From contig NZ_CP038810.1 of NCBI RefSeq assembly GCF_004797125.1, positions 1,054,001-1,118,000 of the forward strand: DNA of 64,000 nt, given 5' to 3'. A model generated the notes under the pieces. The model saw only the letters and a program-made list of their open reading frames with translations, was not told the DNA's origin and ran no database searches. The position numbers and the translations under genes were made by a program. Origin of the DNA: Flavobacterium sangjuense. Its GTDB lineage: Bacteria > Bacteroidota > Bacteroidia > Flavobacteriales > Flavobacteriaceae. Of this stretch, positions 51,321-60,733 are shown in pieces. Every line of letters begins with the position of its first letter. Within the stretch, counting starts at the first letter, position 1.

Positions 51321-51332
51321 AAATAAAAAATT

Positions 51333-52991
51333 ATGTGGAAAACCCATCCTAAAGCGCTGCCTTATTTGTTTTTATCTGAGATGTGGGAACGCTTCGGTTA
51401 CTATTTAATGATTGGAATTTTTACACTTTATCTTAAAGACGTAGAAGCCGGATTTGCAATGACCGAAAAAGAAGCTTCCGATTTGTACGGAACTTTCATC
51501 GCTTTGGTATTCTTAACGCCGTTCGTTGGTGGACTCGTCGCCGACCGTTATTTGGGTTACCGAAATTCTATTGTTTTAGGTGGAATCATGATGGGCGTTG
51601 GTTATTTTATGATGGGAATTCATAACCTCACTATGCTGTATGTCGCTATGACATTAGTGATTGTTGGTAACGGTTTTTTTAAGCCCAATATTTCAACACT
51701 TTTGGGAAATTTTTATAACGAGGAACAGTACAAAGACAAAAAAGATGAAGGCTATAACATCTTCTATATGGGAATCAATGTTGGCGCTTTTATCTGCAAT
51801 TTCTTTGGAGCCGCATTGCAAATTCTTCTGGGATGGCACTTTGCGTTTATGGCAGCCGGTGTCGGAATGTTCATCGGGGTAATTGTATTCTTGTTGGGCA
51901 CCAAGCATTACGGAGATAAAACAGCCAAAAAAGGAGTACAGGAAGGCGATATGCCATTTTATAAAATTGTACTTTATATTTTGGTTCCGTCGGTCATCTT
52001 CGGGATTATTGGCTGGCTGCTTAAAGGAGTGACATCTGATGCCAATCCAAATGGTTATGTTTTTGGTTCGGATAGTACAGACGCTTTTATCTTTGCCTGT
52101 ATACCGATAATCTTCTTTTATGGAAGCCTGTATTTTAAAGCCAAGACAGAAGATAAAAGACCAATCGGAGCATTGCTGGCCATTTTTGCAGTAGTAATAT
52201 TGTTTTGGGCGGTATTCAAATTGAACGGTTCGGCACTAACAACCTGGGCAGACCGCTATACTGACAGGGAAGTAACAGGAACTTCACAAACTGTTTTCAG
52301 CGGATTGAAATTGGCCAAGGAAGTTGAGTTTAAAAAAGATTCCATTGAACTTTATGACGATAATTTCCGTCTACAGAAAGAGAATGGAATTGTCAAAAAA
52401 GAAGTAAATTATCCTTTGTATTTTAGGAATGTTGAGCCAACTGAGAAGCCGGCTGAAGGTTCCAAAGTCTCGCTTTGGGCAACCAATTTAAGTCAATCCA
52501 TCAATCCGGGTTGGGTAATCATTCTTACGCCATTAGTTGTTGCTTTTTTTACTTTTTTACGAAGCAGAAAAAAAGAACCTTCAACACCAACAAAAATTGC
52601 CTTTGGGTTATTAATTTCAGCATTATCGGTTTTGGTTATGGTAGCCGCAGTACATATTGGAAACAATGGTACAGAAAAAGTTTCGGTGTGGTGGCTGGTT
52701 GCCAATTATGGAATCATAACTATCGGGGAATTGTTCTTAAGTCCAATGGGATTGTCAGTTGTGTCTAAATTATCTCCAAAAAATATAACAGCATTAATGA
52801 TGGGCGGATGGTTTTTGTCAACTTCTATCGGAAATAAATTAAGCGGCGTTTTAGCCAGTATGTGGGATACTTATGATGATAAAGCCAACTTCTTTTGGGT
52901 GAATTTTGGTTTGCTGATGTTTGCCACTTTGCTGATGTTTGCTTTGGTAAAAAATTTAAATAAAGTAATGAAAGAAAAAGGAATAAACTAA
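51333..52991 (+). CDS. POT-family oligopeptide transporter (2 of 4), divergent helix-1 motif
   Basis: This 552-residue transporter is related to its neighbours by FYMGINVGAFIC and ELFLSPMGLSVVSKLSP. Helix 1 reads EMWERFGYYLMIGI, keeping the ExxER and aromatic pair but lacking the Gly-Met-Arg found in the other three. A charged insertion of about 60 residues (from DREVTGTSQTVF to SLWATNLSQ) sits in the loop between the N- and C-terminal halves. Its substrate may differ from the other copies. It ends 2 bp before the third copy, so they are co-transcribed. Confidence 0.92.
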   Translation: MWKTHPKALPYLFLSEMWERFGYYLMIGIFTLYLKDVEAGFAMTEKEASDLYGTFIALVFLTPFVGGLVADRYLGYRNSIVLGGIMMGVGYFMMGIHNLTMLYVAMTLVIVGNGFFKPNISTLLGNFYNEEQYKDKKDEGYNIFYMGINVGAFICNFFGAALQILLGWHFAFMAAGVGMFIGVIVFLLGTKHYGDKTAKKGVQEGDMPFYKIVLYILVPSVIFGIIGWLLKGVTSDANPNGYVFGSDSTDAFIFACIPIIFFYGSLYFKAKTEDKRPIGALLAIFAVVILFWAVFKLNGSALTTWADRYTDREVTGTSQTVFSGLKLAKEVEFKKDSIELYDDNFRLQKENGIVKKEVNYPLYFRNVEPTEKPAEGSKVSLWATNLSQSINPGWVIILTPLVVAFFTFLRSRKKEPSTPTKIAFGLLISALSVLVMVAAVHIGNNGTEKVSVWWLVANYGIITIGELFLSPMGLSVVSKLSPKNITALMMGGWFLSTSIGNKLSGVLASMWDTYDDKANFFWVNFGLLMFATLLMFALVKNLNKVMKEKGIN

Positions 52992-52993
52992 AT

Positions 52994-54505
52994 ATGGAAA
53001 CAAATCAAACTTTAGAACAAATTCAGGACTTTAAAGGAAAATATCCAAAGCAACTTTGGTATTTGTTTTTCTCAGAAATGTGGGAACGTTTTTGTTTTTA
53101 TGGTATGCGTGGTATGCTGGCCGTTTTTATGGTCAACGTATTGGTAATGGATGAGAAAACAGCTAATCTTCAATATGGTGCAACGCAGGCATGGGTGTAT
53201 GCCTTCACATTCATCGGTGGATTATTTGCAGACAAGATTTTGGGATTGCGAAAATCACTTTTTTGGGGCGGAATACTAATGATTGTTGGTAGCGTTATAT
53301 TAGCAATTGACCCTAAGAATTTCTTCTTTATTGGTATTGGTTTTACAATTGTTGGAACAGGTTTTTTTAAACCTAATATTTCTTCAATGGTTGGACAATT
53401 ATATAATGATAATGACCCAAGAAGAGATGCCGGTTTTTCTTTCTTCTATATGGGAGTGAATCTTGGAGCACTTATCGGTGGATATATTTGTATTGCTGTG
53501 GCAGAAGGCTCTTTATGGCAATCGTTGGTTCCTGAAAATCTTCGTTGGAATGTTGGATTCGGATTTGCAGCAGTAGTGATGATTATAAGTTTGCTGACTT
53601 TTACACAAACACAAAAAAGTTTAGGCCCAATTGGACTTTCACCTTTAGTTAATGTTGAAAATTCTAAGAAAAAAGGTTTAGAAATTGCAACCTATATAGG
53701 TTCGCTTTTAATCATTCCGGTGATTATTATAATGGTTGCCAATACTGTTTATACCGATTATTTTATGATGATAATTGGTCCTGCATCTATACTGTATTTG
53801 TTTTATGAAATGAAGAATTTCTCGACTGTAGAAAATAAAAAGTTGTTAGCAGCATTGGTTTTTATAATTTTCTCAATTTTCTTTTGGGCATTCTTCGAAC
53901 AAAGCGGCGGTTCATTAAGTTTATTCGCAGCAAATAATTTAAATAACGAAATTTTAGGGATTCAGTTGAGTCCAAATGGCGTTAATAATTCTGCCAATTC
54001 ATTCTTTGTAATTGGTTTTGCTGCTTTGGTTGGATTAGTTTGGTTATGGATGGCAAAAAGAAAGATTGAGCCAAATACCGTTATCAAATTTGGATTAGCA
54101 TTTATATTCCTTGCCGGTGGTTTTTGGATATTCTATTATACAAAGTTCTTTGCCGACTTAAATGGAAAAACTTCATTAGGAATTTTTACATTCGGTTGGT
54201 TTATTATCACTTTTGGAGAGTTATGTTTATCGCCAATTGGAATGAGCGCCATGACCAAATTATCACCTCAAAAAACGCAGGCAGTAATCATGGGAATGTG
54301 GTTTTTGGCTAGTGCTTACGGGCAATATTTTGCGGGATTATTAGGTGCTAATATCGCTGAGGCTTCCGAAAATTCTTCAAATCTTGAAAAACTAAATACT
54401 TATGCCGATGGTTATCAGCAACTAGCCATTTATGCTTTAATCGCCGGAGTGGTGTTATTACTAATTTCCCCGTTGGTTAAAAAACTAATGCAAGGCGTTA
54501 AATAA
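52994..54505 (+). CDS. POT-family oligopeptide transporter (3 of 4)
   Basis: This 503-residue protein is the shortest of the four and has no large loop insertion. EMWERFCFYGMRG in helix 1, FYMGVNLGALIGG, FFEQSGGSLSLFA and ELCLSPIGMSAMTKLSP are POT hallmarks. It ends with VKKLMQGVK, like copies 1 and 4. The gene follows copy 2 by 2 bp and precedes copy 4 by 10 bp. Confidence 0.93.
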   Translation: METNQTLEQIQDFKGKYPKQLWYLFFSEMWERFCFYGMRGMLAVFMVNVLVMDEKTANLQYGATQAWVYAFTFIGGLFADKILGLRKSLFWGGILMIVGSVILAIDPKNFFFIGIGFTIVGTGFFKPNISSMVGQLYNDNDPRRDAGFSFFYMGVNLGALIGGYICIAVAEGSLWQSLVPENLRWNVGFGFAAVVMIISLLTFTQTQKSLGPIGLSPLVNVENSKKKGLEIATYIGSLLIIPVIIIMVANTVYTDYFMMIIGPASILYLFYEMKNFSTVENKKLLAALVFIIFSIFFWAFFEQSGGSLSLFAANNLNNEILGIQLSPNGVNNSANSFFVIGFAALVGLVWLWMAKRKIEPNTVIKFGLAFIFLAGGFWIFYYTKFFADLNGKTSLGIFTFGWFIITFGELCLSPIGMSAMTKLSPQKTQAVIMGMWFLASAYGQYFAGLLGANIAEASENSSNLEKLNTYADGYQQLAIYALIAGVVLLLISPLVKKLMQGVK

Positions 54506-54515
54506 ATCAATTTAT

Positions 54516-56321
54516 ATGAGTCAAAATTCAACAGACCAGTTTTTTAAAAGCAACGTTTTAGGGCATCCTTCAGGCTTATTCGTTTTATTTTTTACAGAAA
54601 TGTGGGAGCGTTTTTCATTCTACGGAATGCGTTCTTTGCTCATTATGTTTTTTACCGCTTCATTAGCAGATGGAGGCTGGGAATGGTCAAGAGAAACTGC
54701 TTCAGCTTTGTTTGGATCTTATGTTGGTTTGGTTTATCTGTCAACCATGCTTGGAGGTTATTTTGCTGATAAAGTTATTGGTTTCCGATGGGCAGTAATA
54801 CTCGGAGCGTTTCTAATGACTTTGGGTCATGCCGCAATGGCAGTTGAAACGCATTTTTCTATTTATTTAGGATTGGTATTATTGGTTTTTGGAAATGGTT
54901 TTTTCAAGCCAAATATGGTTTCCATAATTTCCGAAATGTACAAAGACAGACCTGAAAAAAAAGATGGAGCCTACACCTTATTCTATATGGGCGTTAACGC
55001 TGGAGCTTTTTTCGGAATATTATTGTGTGGTTATTTAGGTGAAAAAGTGGGCTGGGGTTATGGTTTTGGTTTGGCCGGAATCTTTATGTTTTTCGGAATG
55101 ATACAGTTTTGGTTGTCTCAAAGAATCTTTGGCGATATCGGGCTAAAGCCAAATAAAGAGAGCAAAGCAAAAATTGCGGCTTCAGATGACGACAAGAGAA
55201 ATCCTTTTTCTTCCTGGCAGCTGGTTGTTATTGCAGTTTCAGTTGTTTTAGGATTGCTTTGGGTAATAAACGCACCGGTTTCAAAAATATCAGGAGGTAA
55301 AATTGATGTCTTCGGATTTTTGGGAAGTAACGGAAATTCAACCGCTATTTTAACCGCTTTAGGTTTGTTTATTATTTTATTGATTTATCGTTTTACACAG
55401 TATTCTAAAATCACTCGTGAAAAGTTGATGGCCGTTACCTTTTTTGCGTTTATTGTAATTTTCTTTTGGGCCATATTTGAACAATCACCAAACAGTTTAA
55501 CCATATTCGCAAAGGATTATACTAATAGGGTTTTGGAGGGAAGTTGGAGCACCACTTATTTAGTTGTCAATTCTCTTATGACAATTTTGCCTTTAGCTAT
55601 AATTACCTGGTTGATGTTGAAGATGTTCAGACAAACGTTTAATAGCTATGCTGTGGCGAATATCATTTTAAGCTTAAGCTTTGTCATTATCTGGAGTATT
55701 GCCATTTGGATTTTGATTAAGGATTATTACACAGCAGGAGTTTTATCACTTTCTGACAGCACACTTGATTTATTAAAAATAGATAAAGTTGCGACGCCAC
55801 TTACCGAAGTTCCGGCGACCTGGTTTTCGACTTTAAATTCACTCTTTATTATTTCCTTAGCACCATTATTTTCAAAATGGTGGGAAAGTAAATACAATCC
55901 AAGAGCTACTGTAAAATACGGAATCGGAATGTTATTTCTTGGGCTGGGAATGGCATGTGTTGCAATTGGCGCAAGCGGAATTGAACCCGGAGCAAAAACA
56001 GCATCTGTTAGTATGATTTGGTTGATTTTAGTGTATCTTTTTCATACCATGGGAGAATTGTGTATTTCACCGGTTGGGTTGTCATACGTCAGTAAATTGG
56101 TGCCTGCCAGAATGATTGCCTTTATGTTTGGCGTATGGTATTTGGCAGTTGCAATCGGAATGAAAAGCGCAGGAATTTTTGGTGAAAACATAGATAAAAT
56201 TGCCGACGAACACGGATTGAGTTATTTCTTTTGGCTCTTGACAATAATTTCTGTCAGTATGGCGTTATTTTCAATATTAATGTCCCCAATTATTAAAAAA
56301 TTGATGCATGGCGTCAGATAG
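54516..56321 (+). CDS. POT-family oligopeptide transporter (4 of 4)
   Basis: This 601-residue protein is the longest copy. EMWERFSFYGMRS (helix 1), FYMGVNAGAFFG, IFEQSPNSLTIFA and ELCISPVGLSYVSKLVP identify POT. Extra length lies in the central part, including additional hydrophobic segments around AIITWLMLKMFRQTFNSYAVANIIL and a loop with DSTLDLLKIDKVATPLTEV. It ends IKKLMHGVR. It closes the operon; the next gene has its own -7 box. Confidence 0.93.
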   Translation: MSQNSTDQFFKSNVLGHPSGLFVLFFTEMWERFSFYGMRSLLIMFFTASLADGGWEWSRETASALFGSYVGLVYLSTMLGGYFADKVIGFRWAVILGAFLMTLGHAAMAVETHFSIYLGLVLLVFGNGFFKPNMVSIISEMYKDRPEKKDGAYTLFYMGVNAGAFFGILLCGYLGEKVGWGYGFGLAGIFMFFGMIQFWLSQRIFGDIGLKPNKESKAKIAASDDDKRNPFSSWQLVVIAVSVVLGLLWVINAPVSKISGGKIDVFGFLGSNGNSTAILTALGLFIILLIYRFTQYSKITREKLMAVTFFAFIVIFFWAIFEQSPNSLTIFAKDYTNRVLEGSWSTTYLVVNSLMTILPLAIITWLMLKMFRQTFNSYAVANIILSLSFVIIWSIAIWILIKDYYTAGVLSLSDSTLDLLKIDKVATPLTEVPATWFSTLNSLFIISLAPLFSKWWESKYNPRATVKYGIGMLFLGLGMACVAIGASGIEPGAKTASVSMIWLILVYLFHTMGELCISPVGLSYVSKLVPARMIAFMFGVWYLAVAIGMKSAGIFGENIDKIADEHGLSYFFWLLTIISVSMALFSILMSPIIKKLMHGVR

Positions 56322-56348
56322 ATAACATTTATTTGGCATTCTTTTTGT

Positions 56349-56356
56349 TATATTTG
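56349..56356 (+). promoter_or_regulatory. predicted -7 box of the thioredoxin-like gene
   Basis: TATATTTG matches TAnnTTTG and ends 17 bp before the ATG at 56374. The nearest TTTG upstream is only 13 nt away, so the -33 element is doubtful. Confidence 0.5.
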
Positions 56357-56373
56357 GAAAAAAATTTTAAACA

Positions 56374-56841
56374 ATGAAAAAAATAGCAATCACTTTATTT
56401 CTAGTCTTGGGTTCGTTAACAATACAGGCGCAAGAGGTTAAATGGCAAACTGATATGAACGAGGCGGTGAAGATTTCTAAAAAATCTAAAAAACCATTGT
56501 TTTTGTTTTTCACAGGAAGCGATTGGTGCGGATGGTGTATTCGTTTACAAAAAGAAGTTTTCAAAACACCGGAATTTGAAAAATGGGCTAAAAAGAATGT
56601 AGTACTTGTTGAGTTAGACTTTCCAAGAAAAACGGCACAAGATCCGACAATTCAAAGACAAAACGCTGAACTACAACAAACTTTTGCAGTTCAGGGTTAT
56701 CCAACAGTTTGGATTGTAAAGGCAAGCAAAAAAGACGGAAAAATTAATCTTGAAAAATTAGGAAGTACCGGTTATCTTGCTGGTGGACCAACTACTTGGT
56801 TAGCTAATGCAGATCAAATCCTGGGCAACAAGAAATCATAA
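56374..56841 (+). CDS. secreted thioredoxin-fold protein
   Basis: This 155-residue protein has a signal peptide (MKKIAITLFLVLGSLTIQAQ). The thioredoxin fold has active site SDWCGWC (Cys52 and Cys55), with LFLFFTG before it and the cis-Pro segment GYPTVWIV after. WCGWC is typical of DsbD-gamma-like or thioredoxin_7 proteins. It should act as a periplasmic disulfide reductase or isomerase. Monocistronic, with a terminator that overlaps the 3' end of the opposing comEC gene. Confidence 0.9.
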   Translation: MKKIAITLFLVLGSLTIQAQEVKWQTDMNEAVKISKKSKKPLFLFFTGSDWCGWCIRLQKEVFKTPEFEKWAKKNVVLVELDFPRKTAQDPTIQRQNAELQQTFAVQGYPTVWIVKASKKDGKINLEKLGSTGYLAGGPTTWLANADQILGNKKS

Positions 56842-56852
56842 TTCCAATTGGA

Positions 56853-58883
56853 TTAAATCTTATAGAATCCCTTTTCATTAGTAATATGAAAAGGGATTTT
56901 TTCTTTTCTGCATGTTGCTTCCCAAAGCCTGATATAGCTTTTAAAGTTTGACCCGTCAACAACAATTTCTTTGGGTTTACATGTTTTAAGCAAGCGTTGC
57001 ATATTCAGTTTTGGAGATTGAATAATAACAAGAACATCTGGATAAATTCCTTTTGTATAAACACACGAACTGTCAATGATTAGCATTTTCTGCTGTTTGA
57101 AATACAGTAAATTTTGAAGTGGTTTTTTTGCTTTAGCTTCACAAAAATTCCCAACCAAATACGATTGAATAATCCAATTAGAACTCAGGTTTTCCCGAAT
57201 GCTATCATTACTGTATATTGTAACAGCATTGCCAATTCTCTCAGTTATGATTGTGTTCTTTTTGCAGTTAAAAATGATTAGCTCTTCATTATTATAAGTT
57301 TCCTTTTTTTGAATAATAAAAATAATTTGCAATAGAAGAATGCTTGCAATAGCTACTGTAAGTCGTTTGAAATTAGGTCTTTTAATCCAAAGAATGATTA
57401 GAATAATTACCAAATACGAACTCCATAACATTGCTGTTGAAAACGAAATATTTTTGAAAACAAAAGCATCAAAAGAGGCAACCCAGTGAATAATACTATT
57501 AAGAAAAGCAATCAGGAACTCAATTGGTTTTGCAATAAATTCGGGAACTGTATGAAATGTAGCAATCAGAACAGCCAAAACACCAACCGCCATAATAAGA
57601 CCGAGTAAAGGCAGAATAAGCAAATTGGTTACAAAAAACAATCCCGGAAATTGATGAAAATAATAAATGCTTAATGGCATAGCGCCAATTTGTGCGGCAA
57701 AAGAAACGGTGATAATGTCCCAAAAATAGTTAATGATTTTGTTTTTTGGTTCCCAAATGCTTGACAAAATTGGTTGCAACCAAAGAATAAAAAACAAAGC
57801 AAGATAACTCAGTTGAAATCCAACATCAAATAAAAACGAAGGTTTGAAAAGTAAAATCAGCAGCATTGAAACCAACAGCGTATGGTAAATGTTTACCGTT
57901 CTTCTTAAATGAATTCCAATCGCAAGAAAAGAAAACATCGTAACCGAACGGACGATTGATGGCGATAAACCAGCCAAAATGGCAAATGACCAAAGTGACA
58001 AAACAATGATAAGTAATTTCAATAATGAGCCTTTTCTCGAATTGCTAATTGGTTTCAGTAAAAAGTTAATGAACAGCAAAATAAAACCAACATGCAAACC
58101 GGAAACTGACAAAACATGAACTGCTCCGGCATATTGATAATCTTTTAAAACTTCTGGAGAAATGTCTTGCTGTTGTCCAAGAATCAATGCGTTTAGCACA
58201 TTTAATTCTTCTTTTGCAATAGCGGAATGTTCTAAATTTGAAATGATGGTTTCCCTGAAATTTGAAAAACCTGCCCACAAACCCGACTCGTAATTTCCAA
58301 TTTTTATTTGATTCGGTTTTGTATAAACCTGAGCATATATTTCCTGATTTTCTAGATAGTTGCCATAATCAAACAGGTTTGGATTTAATGGATTTTTGTT
58401 TTTAAAAACAAGACCGATTACCGTCAAATGACTGCCAATTTTCAGGTTCTTAGCGTCATCTTCTTTAGCAATATTGAGAATGACTTTTCCATAACTTCTA
58501 TTACCGTCAAGTTCTTTAACTAAGCTTACATAGCGATTGTTTTTTTGAGTACTCTTTAGCTTATCAACCAATAGTAAATCCAGCTTGTGAGCTTTTTCAT
58601 AATCGGCAATTTGATTGGTATAATGATATGGACTAGAATTTTCTTTATGGATTAGTGTTGTTAAAATTCCGACAAGAAGCGATAGCAGAAAAACAAAACT
58701 TCCGAAAAGGATTTTGTAAAAAGGTTTTTTTTGACTGTAAAGAGAAGAAATAAATAATCCAACAATGCCTAAGGTCAAACTAGCAAACACAAAATCCGTA
58801 TTCAGACTTACTATCCGGCACAAAAGTATTCCAAATAGAAATCCGATAAAAATTCTCGACAAAGGGAATTGTAAGATTTTCAC
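56853..58883 (-). CDS. comEC: ComEC/Rec2-family DNA uptake channel
   Basis: This 676-residue membrane protein has an N-terminal DUF4131-type region with two or three helices and an OB-fold-like loop, then the Competence domain with VHVLSVSGLHVGFI and GLSPSIVRSVTMF. The usual C-terminal metallo-beta-lactamase-like domain is short and lacks a recognisable HxHxDH motif, ending with YPDVLVIIQSPKLNMQRLL and VVDGSN. It should move single-stranded DNA across the inner membrane during transformation. Its last codons form the terminator of the opposing gene. It follows the NlpC/P60 gene by 39 bp. Confidence 0.88.
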   Translation of the reverse strand: MKILQFPLSRIFIGFLFGILLCRIVSLNTDFVFASLTLGIVGLFISSLYSQKKPFYKILFGSFVFLLSLLVGILTTLIHKENSSPYHYTNQIADYEKAHKLDLLLVDKLKSTQKNNRYVSLVKELDGNRSYGKVILNIAKEDDAKNLKIGSHLTVIGLVFKNKNPLNPNLFDYGNYLENQEIYAQVYTKPNQIKIGNYESGLWAGFSNFRETIISNLEHSAIAKEELNVLNALILGQQQDISPEVLKDYQYAGAVHVLSVSGLHVGFILLFINFLLKPISNSRKGSLLKLLIIVLSLWSFAILAGLSPSIVRSVTMFSFLAIGIHLRRTVNIYHTLLVSMLLILLFKPSFLFDVGFQLSYLALFFILWLQPILSSIWEPKNKIINYFWDIITVSFAAQIGAMPLSIYYFHQFPGLFFVTNLLILPLLGLIMAVGVLAVLIATFHTVPEFIAKPIEFLIAFLNSIIHWVASFDAFVFKNISFSTAMLWSSYLVIILIILWIKRPNFKRLTVAIASILLLQIIFIIQKKETYNNEELIIFNCKKNTIITERIGNAVTIYSNDSIRENLSSNWIIQSYLVGNFCEAKAKKPLQNLLYFKQQKMLIIDSSCVYTKGIYPDVLVIIQSPKLNMQRLLKTCKPKEIVVDGSNFKSYIRLWEATCRKEKIPFHITNEKGFYKI
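56866..56904 (+). terminator. intrinsic terminator of the thioredoxin gene inside the comEC 3' end
   Basis: A 13-bp perfect stem AATCCCTTTTCAT / ATGAAAAGGGATT with 7-nt loop and T-tract lies within comEC codons near its stop. Confidence 0.88.
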
Positions 58884-58922
58884 ATCATAAATGTACGTAA
58901 AAATCTAATTCTTGCAAGAAAA

Positions 58923-59573
58923 TTATTCTATAATTCTGTTGATTTGTTTAAAAGTTCTTTCGTAATACGATTCTTTTAAAGACGAAATAATCACACCGCT
59001 TTGGGTTGAGGAATGAATAAATTTAATTTCGTCGCCGTTTATTTCGACTATCATTCCGACATGATTTATACGTCGCTGACCGCGATTGATAAAGAAAATA
59101 AGGTCACCTTTTTTGGCTTTTTCCGGGTTAATCTGTACTCCAACTTCAGCCATTTCGTGTGAAGAGCGTGGAAGCGTAATGTCATATTTTTTGAATGTGG
59201 AATACATTAAACCGGAACAATCAAAACCCGCTGGAGTTGTTCCGCCAGCACGATAATTCACGCCTAAATTATCAGAAGCACTATTGATTAGTTGCTCTAC
59301 CAAATAGTTTGAATCTTCATTTTTAATAATAATATCCGATTCGTTTTGGTCATTTATTTTTGAAGCCTGCTTTTGATTTGGAGTCGGAGTAACGTGTTTC
59401 GCTACCAATTCTCTTTTGTTTCTTTTATTTATGAGCGTATTATTTTTTGCTAAAACAGGTTCAGTATAAATCCCTTTTTTTACAGCAGCATCTTTTGAAG
59501 TTATAATGCTTGATGTTGGTTTACATGCCGTAAACAATAAAAGAATCGCTGCTATTAATAGATAATATTTCAA
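58923..59573 (-). CDS. NlpC/P60 (C40) peptidoglycan endopeptidase lipoprotein
   Basis: This 216-residue protein has a lipoprotein signal with Cys17 (LLLFTACKPTS) and a C-terminal NlpC/P60 domain: catalytic Cys119 in FDCSGLMYS, His171 in NHVGMIV and His187 in FIHSST. It cleaves peptidoglycan stem peptides. The start codon is TTG at 59573-59571: the frame has no ATG before the signal peptide, and the upstream frame closes about 15 codons earlier. A TATCTTCG box lies 16 bp upstream. Confidence 0.9.
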   Translation of the reverse strand: MKYYLLIAAILLLFTACKPTSSIITSKDAAVKKGIYTEPVLAKNNTLINKRNKRELVAKHVTPTPNQKQASKINDQNESDIIIKNEDSNYLVEQLINSASDNLGVNYRAGGTTPAGFDCSGLMYSTFKKYDITLPRSSHEMAEVGVQINPEKAKKGDLIFFINRGQRRINHVGMIVEINGDEIKFIHSSTQSGVIISSLKESYYERTFKQINRIIE

Positions 59574-59588
59574 GAAAATAATTTTTTG

Positions 59589-59596
59589 CGAAGATA
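59589..59596 (-). promoter_or_regulatory. predicted -7 box upstream of the NlpC/P60 gene
   Basis: TATCTTCG on the minus strand has one mismatch to TAnnTTTG and ends 16 bp before the TTG start. Confidence 0.35.
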
Positions 59597-59620
59597 AAAC
59601 TTTGAAGCCGATTTAAAAAA

Positions 59621-60733
59621 CTACTTCAAATCATTTAGGATTAATTTAGCAGTTTTTTCACTAGCGCCAATGCCTCCAAGTTTAGATTCTAAATCGTCAT
59701 ATTTTTTCAATAACGCTTTTCTGTGGTTTTCTTCCAATAATTTAGAAAGCTCCTGCTTTAAATTTTTAGAGTTGAATTTATCCTGAATAAGCTCTGTCAC
59801 CACTTCTTCATCCATTATTAAATTCACTAACGAAATATACTTTAAAGTAATAATCCTTTTGGCAATTTGATACGAAGCCCAACTTCCTTTATAGCAAACA
59901 ACTTCAGGAACTTTGAATAAGGCAGTTTCCAAAGTTGCTGTTCCCGATGTTACCAAAGCAGCCTTTGCAAAACTTAGTAAATCATAGGTTTTATTCGAAA
60001 TAAATTTCACATTTTTAGTTGTCAAAAATTGTTCATAGAAATGATATTCCTGACTTGGTGCACCTGCTATTACAAATTGATAATCCGGAAAATCAGTTAC
60101 AATGCTCAACATAACGCTAAGCATTTTCGAGATTTCCTGTTTCCGGCTTCCGGGAAGAATGGCGATAATTGGTTTTTCGTCCAGATTGTTTTCTTTTCGA
60201 AAAGTAGCTTCATCTGTTTTAACTCGGTTATGAATGGCATCAATCAACGGATGACCAACAAACACAACCGGAAAATGATGTTTTACTTCAAAAAAATCTT
60301 TTTCAAAAGGAAGAATGACAAACAGTTTATCAAAATCTCTTTTTACGGCTTTGATTCGATTTTCTTTCCATGCCCAAATTTGAGGCGCAATATAATAATG
60401 CGTTTTGATACCTTTCAATTTTGCCCATTTGGCAATACGCATATTAAAACCCGGATAATCAATAAAAATAATCACATCAGGATTGAATTTTTCAATATCG
60501 GCTTTACAGATTTTGATGTTATTCAGAATGGTTTTCAGATTCATCACTACTTCTGCAAAACCCATAAACGCTAGTTCGCGGTAATGTTTTACTATAGTAC
60601 CGCCAACATTTTGCATCAAATCGCCACCCCAAAATCTAATATCGGCAGAAGCGTCTTCTTTATAAAGTGCTTTCATTAAATTGGAACCGTGTAAATCTCC
60701 CGAAGCTTCGCCGGCAATTATATAGTACTTCAT
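59621..60733 (-). CDS. lpxB: lipid-A-disaccharide synthase
   Basis: This protein of about 370 residues starts at ATG 60733 (MKYYIIAGEASGDLHGSNLM); a TTG frame extension to 60742 is less likely. LpxB signatures: GEASGDLHG at the N-terminus, FIDYPGFNMRIAKWAK, YYIAPQIWAWKENRIK, LPFEKDFF, VGHPLID and ILPGSRKQEI. It joins UDP-diacylglucosamine and lipid X in lipid A synthesis. The ATG overlaps the surE TGA (60730-60733), so the two are coupled. Confidence 0.95.
   Translation of the reverse strand: MKYYIIAGEASGDLHGSNLMKALYKEDASADIRFWGGDLMQNVGGTIVKHYRELAFMGFAEVVMNLKTILNNIKICKADIEKFNPDVIIFIDYPGFNMRIAKWAKLKGIKTHYYIAPQIWAWKENRIKAVKRDFDKLFVILPFEKDFFEVKHHFPVVFVGHPLIDAIHNRVKTDEATFRKENNLDEKPIIAILPGSRKQEISKMLSVMLSIVTDFPDYQFVIAGAPSQEYHFYEQFLTTKNVKFISNKTYDLLSFAKAALVTSGTATLETALFKVPEVVCYKGSWASYQIAKRIITLKYISLVNLIMDEEVVTELIQDKFNSKNLKQELSKLLEENHRKALLKKYDDLESKLGGIGASEKTAKLILNDLK

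Noticed and set aside
60029..60574. Long plus-strand open frame opposite lpxB
   Set aside because: lpxB is complete with all motifs on the minus strand; the opposite frame has no domain or start context.
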